NCBI GenBank assembly: GCA_025602915.1
Contig: JAHLJZ010000155.1
Span: 1-22,424 of the forward strand
DNA length: 22,424 nt
From: Paraphysoderma sedebokerense
Taxonomy: Eukaryota; Blastocladiomycota; Physodermatomycetes; Physodermatales; Physodermataceae
Reading direction: 5' to 3'
The position numbers and the translations under genes were made by a program. Shown piece by piece: positions 18,601-22,424 of the stretch. The notes below the pieces were generated by a model. It was not told where the DNA came from and did no database searches. It saw nothing but the letters and a program-made list of their open reading frames with translations. Positions within the stretch are counted from its first letter, which is position 1. Each line of letters begins with the position of its first letter.

Positions 18601-21423
18601 ATCTTCGCCTTCTATCGAGTTCTCTACTTCATTCAGTCTCCGTCACTTTAAAATGTTTAGCTCGTTAATATCATCATTCCATACCCGATCTACGCTAGTT
18701 CTCACAGATCCTGACGGTCAGAATAAACCCGGCGAACTCATTCTCGCTAAAGTTCCTCATAGGTCATCCTTAAAGTTATTATTTGTTTATCACGATATCG
18801 AGAACGTTGTGTCTCGGTTTTTAAATGATTTGAACAGAGTTAGAATCATGACAGTGCTGTTGAAGCAGTTAAAGGGTTGTATGAGTGGCAGAAAGTTGAG
18901 TGAGAACAGTGAATCTGATTGTCCGCCAAGATTTGAGCGCTTCAGGAAATTATTTGGGTCTGGGTCGAAAGGAGTAATGAACGGGGTTGATGATCAAGAG
19001 AATCACGATTGTGTGTCTGCTTTAACTATTGATCTAGTCTCCTTCAACTTTCTCGAACTTAGATTGAAATATGCTAAAGAGTTTGGTTTCTCTGTGAAAT
19101 GTGACGTTGCTCAAAAATCCGAACAGTCTACGATCCCATTTCATACATCAAAACAATCTGGCAATATTTACCTCTCGATCGAATTCTTTAGTCAAAACGT
19201 CACGTCAACAAACCCACATACTTTTGTCCACCGATACATGGAATTAGCACTCAATTCGCATTACTCCATCCCGAGTTTCCTTCGACTATTACATGCAACT
19301 ACCTATCCGCTTCTTTTACTTCATAATTACGTAGATTCAACAAATACACATTTGCCATCTTCATCGGCCAATAGAGTTCGCATTATACCCCGTTCTAGTA
19401 CCCATTTTAGACTCTTCTTTCCTCCCTGTTTTGGTGCTGACATCAAAGTCGTACCCGATCAAAATGTAATTTGTTTATCAGACGTCACATGTTCACCTTT
19501 TGACGCTGGTGGTGTTATTCCAAAAGTTCCGCCGCCGGCTACTTTGCAAGAAACACCATCCACTTCGTTTATCGACTCAATTTCGTACAACCCTATTCCT
19601 AGATTTACCTCATTTTTCTCCAAACTCGATGCCATTCTATTTTCATCTTCTTCGCTCAATTCCCTTACTCCTGCACAGGTACCACAAACTGCACAGGCAA
19701 AAGCACCAAATCCGACGACAGTCGCAACATCAGAACCTCAAGTTCAGGAGATACAACCACAAGATGACTTCTTCGATATGCTGAATCTAGATTCATTGGA
19801 ATCGGCTGGTCCGGTTTCGCCCAAATTTTCAGCCCTGTTAGATTCCTTAACCGAAAATTCTTCACTCGACAACTCCATGGAAGTCGACCATACTTTGACC
19901 TCCTCAAATCCTAATTCCGGGATGACCCTAAGCACATCCAAAGCAATGGGCACGGTTAAGAATCAGCTCGAGTCCGGTAACGACTCGAATCGGTTCAAGT
20001 CATTTCAGATTCCACATGCAAATGATTTGTTACTTGTTTTACCACGTTGTATCATTTTCGGGACAAATTTGTTCGGCACGGTACTCGAGGAGCTTCGCAA
20101 GTCCTTGGTGACACCGATACTATTTGAAAAGTTACACGTTGGTGTTAAAAGTGTTCCAGGGGTATGAAATTTTTGATTTTCTTTCGTCGAGCAGTCTCCC
20201 ATTCTTGATATGTACTAATTTTTAATGTTCGACTTCTTAGGTGCTCCAGCGGGACGACCTGAAGTTAGTGTTCACTGCCAGGGGACTCGAGTTTACCGTT
20301 TTTGTAGATGCACAAGGACAGTGGAAATTTTCCGTCGCGTCGAAGGGTTTGTTTTTTTTTACTTTTTAGTCGTCAGTCTATATGGTCATCTAACCGTGAA
20401 TTCCTTCAATAAATGCAGATATTCAATCGTTTAGTCAGGACGAAGCAAATCGGTTGACGAATCAATTGAACCAAACGGTATGGAAAACTGAGGCTCAGTA
20501 GTGACGACTTATTACGTAGATTCTAGTCAACTAATCAAATGGAAAATCCGCAAATAGATAACGACAGCGAGTGATGTGGAATCGGCCCTGCGTTCCTTTG
20601 TATATATGTTGCATATCACGCCGAATGTGCTGAAGGATTGCTTACGGTATTTTTAAGTTCCTATTTCGTGGTAGTTGTGTTGAAAATTTTCACTTATCAT
20701 ATTGATTCTTTTCTGATGTAGGATATTGTCATTGCCCCGAATGGTTTGTGGCACCCTTGATTTCATCTTTTCTATCTCTTACTGTTCACTCACCTCTTTC
20801 TCTATTTACCTGTATACAGGATCCGTCTAAAACAGGATGGCAAATTCAATGGGTATTTACAGTTCCGGCTGATAATTCTTTACCTAAATTCTTCAAAACG
20901 GGTGAACCTGCATTGCAATGTGATATTAAAGGAACAAATATCAATTTAATGGTATGCATTTTGACTTCTAAAACTTTATATTAACTGGCATGAAAGTATT
21001 AACAGCCTACTTAACGATCTACTTTTATTACAATACAGTTCAAAATATCGACACCGTATTCTCAGACTATTTATTTACCATTACGATATTCTCCGATGAG
21101 TAACACGATTGCAGTGTGGGACGGGAAAGACGTGAATGAGAATGAAACTGTTTTGCACAATTTGTCTGCTTCCGAGTTAATGTTGAGAATGAAAGAAGTA
21201 AGAGTTCTATCTTTTCATTCTTTCTCTTTATTTCCCTTGCAGTTGTGTTGTTACTACTTTTCAAATGTCAGAATGATTCAATAACTGACCACTCATCAAA
21301 TCTGTACAGAAATCCCAGCAAAAATCAAGCTTAGGAAGAACATTAGAATCCATATCTTCAAGACCGTTGTTCAATTGTGTACAAGAATTATTGACAAAGC
21401 CTCTTGATCAGTTGAAAATGTAA
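15650..21423 (+). CDS. MED14: Mediator complex subunit 14 (MED14/RGR1), 14 exons, 1584 aa
   Basis: MED14 is the backbone subunit joining head, middle and tail of the nuclear Mediator complex that links activators to RNA polymerase II. Exons: 15650-15909, 15999-17353, 17431-17657, 17731-17809, 17875-17995, 18061-18324, 18394-20161, 20241-20346, 20419-20477, 20558-20646, 20722-20743, 20820-20951, 21039-21197 and 21310-21423. All 13 introns are GT-AG, 65-112 nt, with agreeing phases. Hallmarks: VVERLVNHSYTELINLMEI, YDIPNAIDILTKGNYLRLP, RCRSNMYLSISVDIRSGKL, YLGFPGYKEYYIVAGI and a basic KRRILSTSIASRKRQR near 727-745 where human MED14 has KRKLSDD...KKTKR. After a disordered Ser/Thr-rich linker (about 1180-1320) comes the C-terminal part found in animal MED14 (GQWKFSVAS, MLHITPNVLKDCLRILSL, WQIQWVFTVP). 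Fungal subunits are usually about 1000 residues; human is 1454. The ATG at 15650 heads the first exon. Confidence 0.95.
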
Positions 21424-21444
21424 AACAATGACTGAAAATCGGCA

Positions 21445-21450
21445 AATAAA
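21445..21450 (+). terminator. poly(A) signal of MED14
   Basis: AATAAA begins 22 nt after the MED14 stop codon (21421-21423), followed by AT-rich sequence. The position is close but usable for a compact 3' UTR. Confidence 0.55.
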
Positions 21451-21889
21451 GTATTCAAAAATCATTTATTGTTTAATTGTTAGCGATCTTGCTTATCTAC
21501 CAGTGTTTGCGATGCTGGTAAGCAATTATTGATGTGGTTTGCCACATGAGACGATTGACAGACTGCAGGTAGATTATGGGACATCTTAGTACTGTTGATT
21601 TGCTATCTTGAAGAGTTGTCATCGTTCATTTAGGATTCGATTGAGAAGCCTATACGGCAAACTCATAAATACTAAAACCCCTGGTACAATCAAACTAAAT
21701 TATATGCTCGCGTTCTTGAATCTCAAGTTGCTTTTCAACTTGTCAGAGTACATTCGACTTTCGAGTTTCTTATATGCACAAATATGGTTCTATACAGTCG
21801 CAGGCAATACGAGTAAACTATCACTGTATATCTAATTTCAGACTGCATGATCACACTCGCTGGTCAAAGATCCCAGAGTCACCCCTTCA
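21451..21889. other. spacer between MED14 and the zinc-finger gene
   Basis: The two genes converge on this stretch. A 75-codon frame at 21608-21835 has no ATG at its start and no family; I regard it as chance. I see no repeat or RNA gene here. Confidence 0.4.
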
Positions 21890-22424
21890 TTAGTCTACTA
21901 TGAATTTTGACTTGGACGACGCAACTGCGCGTTCTACATTGAAGGCACGTTCATCCTCTCGAAGTTCTCTTGAGGTAAGCCGAAGCTGCTTGATTTTTTC
22001 CGGATCTTTTTCCATTACAAGTTTATCTTCGACTATTACTATTTGGTGTAACAAAGCCTGAAGTTTTTCCTCGTGGTTGTTGTTGACATGTGCCATGACG
22101 ACTGTTGGCAGAGATGGGGTCGAATGTGGACGGATGGGAAAATCGAGAGTCCGAATTCGTTTGGCATTGTACAAGAATGATGGTTCGTCCGTATGAATTT
22201 TTCGGTGTCGTATGAGATTACGCTTCGTTTTAAAACGTTCTCCACAGCCCTCTACATCACAAGAAAAAGTTCGTTCGTCAGTGTGAACTCTTGCGTGTCT
22301 ATCGAGATTATCAACAGTTCTGAATCTCTTCCCACATCCATCCACGTCACACGAAAACTGTCGTTCTTGAGTATGAACTCTGGCGTGTTTAACCAGATTT
22401 CGAACTGTTCCGAATTTCCTCCCA
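21890..22424 (-). CDS. C2H2 zinc-finger protein, C-terminal part (runs off the window)
   Basis: The frame is open from the right edge to a TAA at 21890 and gives 177 codons of a longer protein. Two complete fingers follow the C-x4-C-x12-H-x3-H pattern (CDVDGCGKRFRTVDNLDRH and CDVEGCGERFKTKRNLIRH), joined by HTDERTFS linkers. The end of a third (FGTVRNLVKHARVHTQER) lies at the edge. The fingers are of the GLI/TFIIIA/Zic type and near-identical to one another, which suggests recent tandem duplication. After them comes a Pro/Thr stretch, then a charged coiled-coil-like tail (EEKLQALLHQIVIVEDKLVMEKDPEKIKQL). It probably binds DNA in the nucleus; targets are unknown. It converges on MED14. Confidence 0.85.
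   Translation of the reverse strand, partial: GRKFGTVRNLVKHARVHTQERQFSCDVDGCGKRFRTVDNLDRHARVHTDERTFSCDVEGCGERFKTKRNLIRHRKIHTDEPSFLYNAKRIRTLDFPIRPHSTPSLPTVVMAHVNNNHEEKLQALLHQIVIVEDKLVMEKDPEKIKQLRLTSRELREDERAFNVERAVASSKSKFIVD

Noticed and set aside
19459-20202. Minus-strand and alternative-frame ORFs within MED14 exon 7
   Set aside because: Shadows of a verified coding exon in a Ser/Pro-rich linker, where other frames stay open by composition.
21608-21835. 75-codon ORF between MED14 and the zinc-finger gene
   Set aside because: No ATG at the start of the frame, no family, and convergent genes on both sides make it a 3' spacer.
1-22424. CRISPR arrays, rRNA and tRNA genes
   Set aside because: I saw no regularly spaced repeats, no rRNA-like conserved blocks and no cloverleaf that I could support by eye.

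Overview
The window looks like nuclear DNA of a fungus or a close opisthokont relative. It carries two conserved eukaryotic genes with many short GT-AG introns (about 63-125 nt): translation initiation factor eIF2B subunit delta (minus strand, 7 exons) and Mediator subunit 14 (plus strand, 14 exons). I rebuilt both exon by exon, with phases that agree and continuous family homology. Poly(A) signals (AATAAA) lie just after several stops. The species cannot be read from the sequence; an early-diverging fungus is the best guess, because MED14 keeps the long animal-like C-terminal part and there are giant-virus-like pieces nearby.

Layout. 1-400: possible tail of a gene, a poly(A) signal, then a short cluster of telomere-like CCTAA units. 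629-1974: three small uninterrupted ORFs: an NFACT-R (DUF814) protein, a protein opening MGYDYYI of a kind I associate with giant viruses, and an orphan. 2172-2790: the C-terminal part of a broken Fanzor (eukaryotic TnpB) nuclease. 2791-3990: no gene seen. 3997-6146: eIF2B delta. 7092-7732: remains of a C1q/fibre-like protein, broken and possibly virus-derived. 7993-9396: an intronless 467-residue orphan on the minus strand. It faces away from a spliced 561-residue orphan (9782-11539) across a shared 385-bp spacer. 11895-14437: two seven-helix membrane proteins on the minus strand. 14497-15041: an old diverged direct repeat. 15650-21423: MED14. 21890-22424: a C2H2 zinc-finger protein running off the window.

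How it fits together. The two housekeeping genes are ordinary host genes for translation control and transcription. Around them lies accessory material: orphans, receptor-like membrane proteins, a transposon nuclease relic and virus-like fossils. The left 3 kb (telomere-like repeats, giant-virus-like small genes, Fanzor) resembles a decayed giant-virus or Fanzor-carrying insertion near a dynamic chromosome region. I see no operon-like functional system that ties the accessory genes together.
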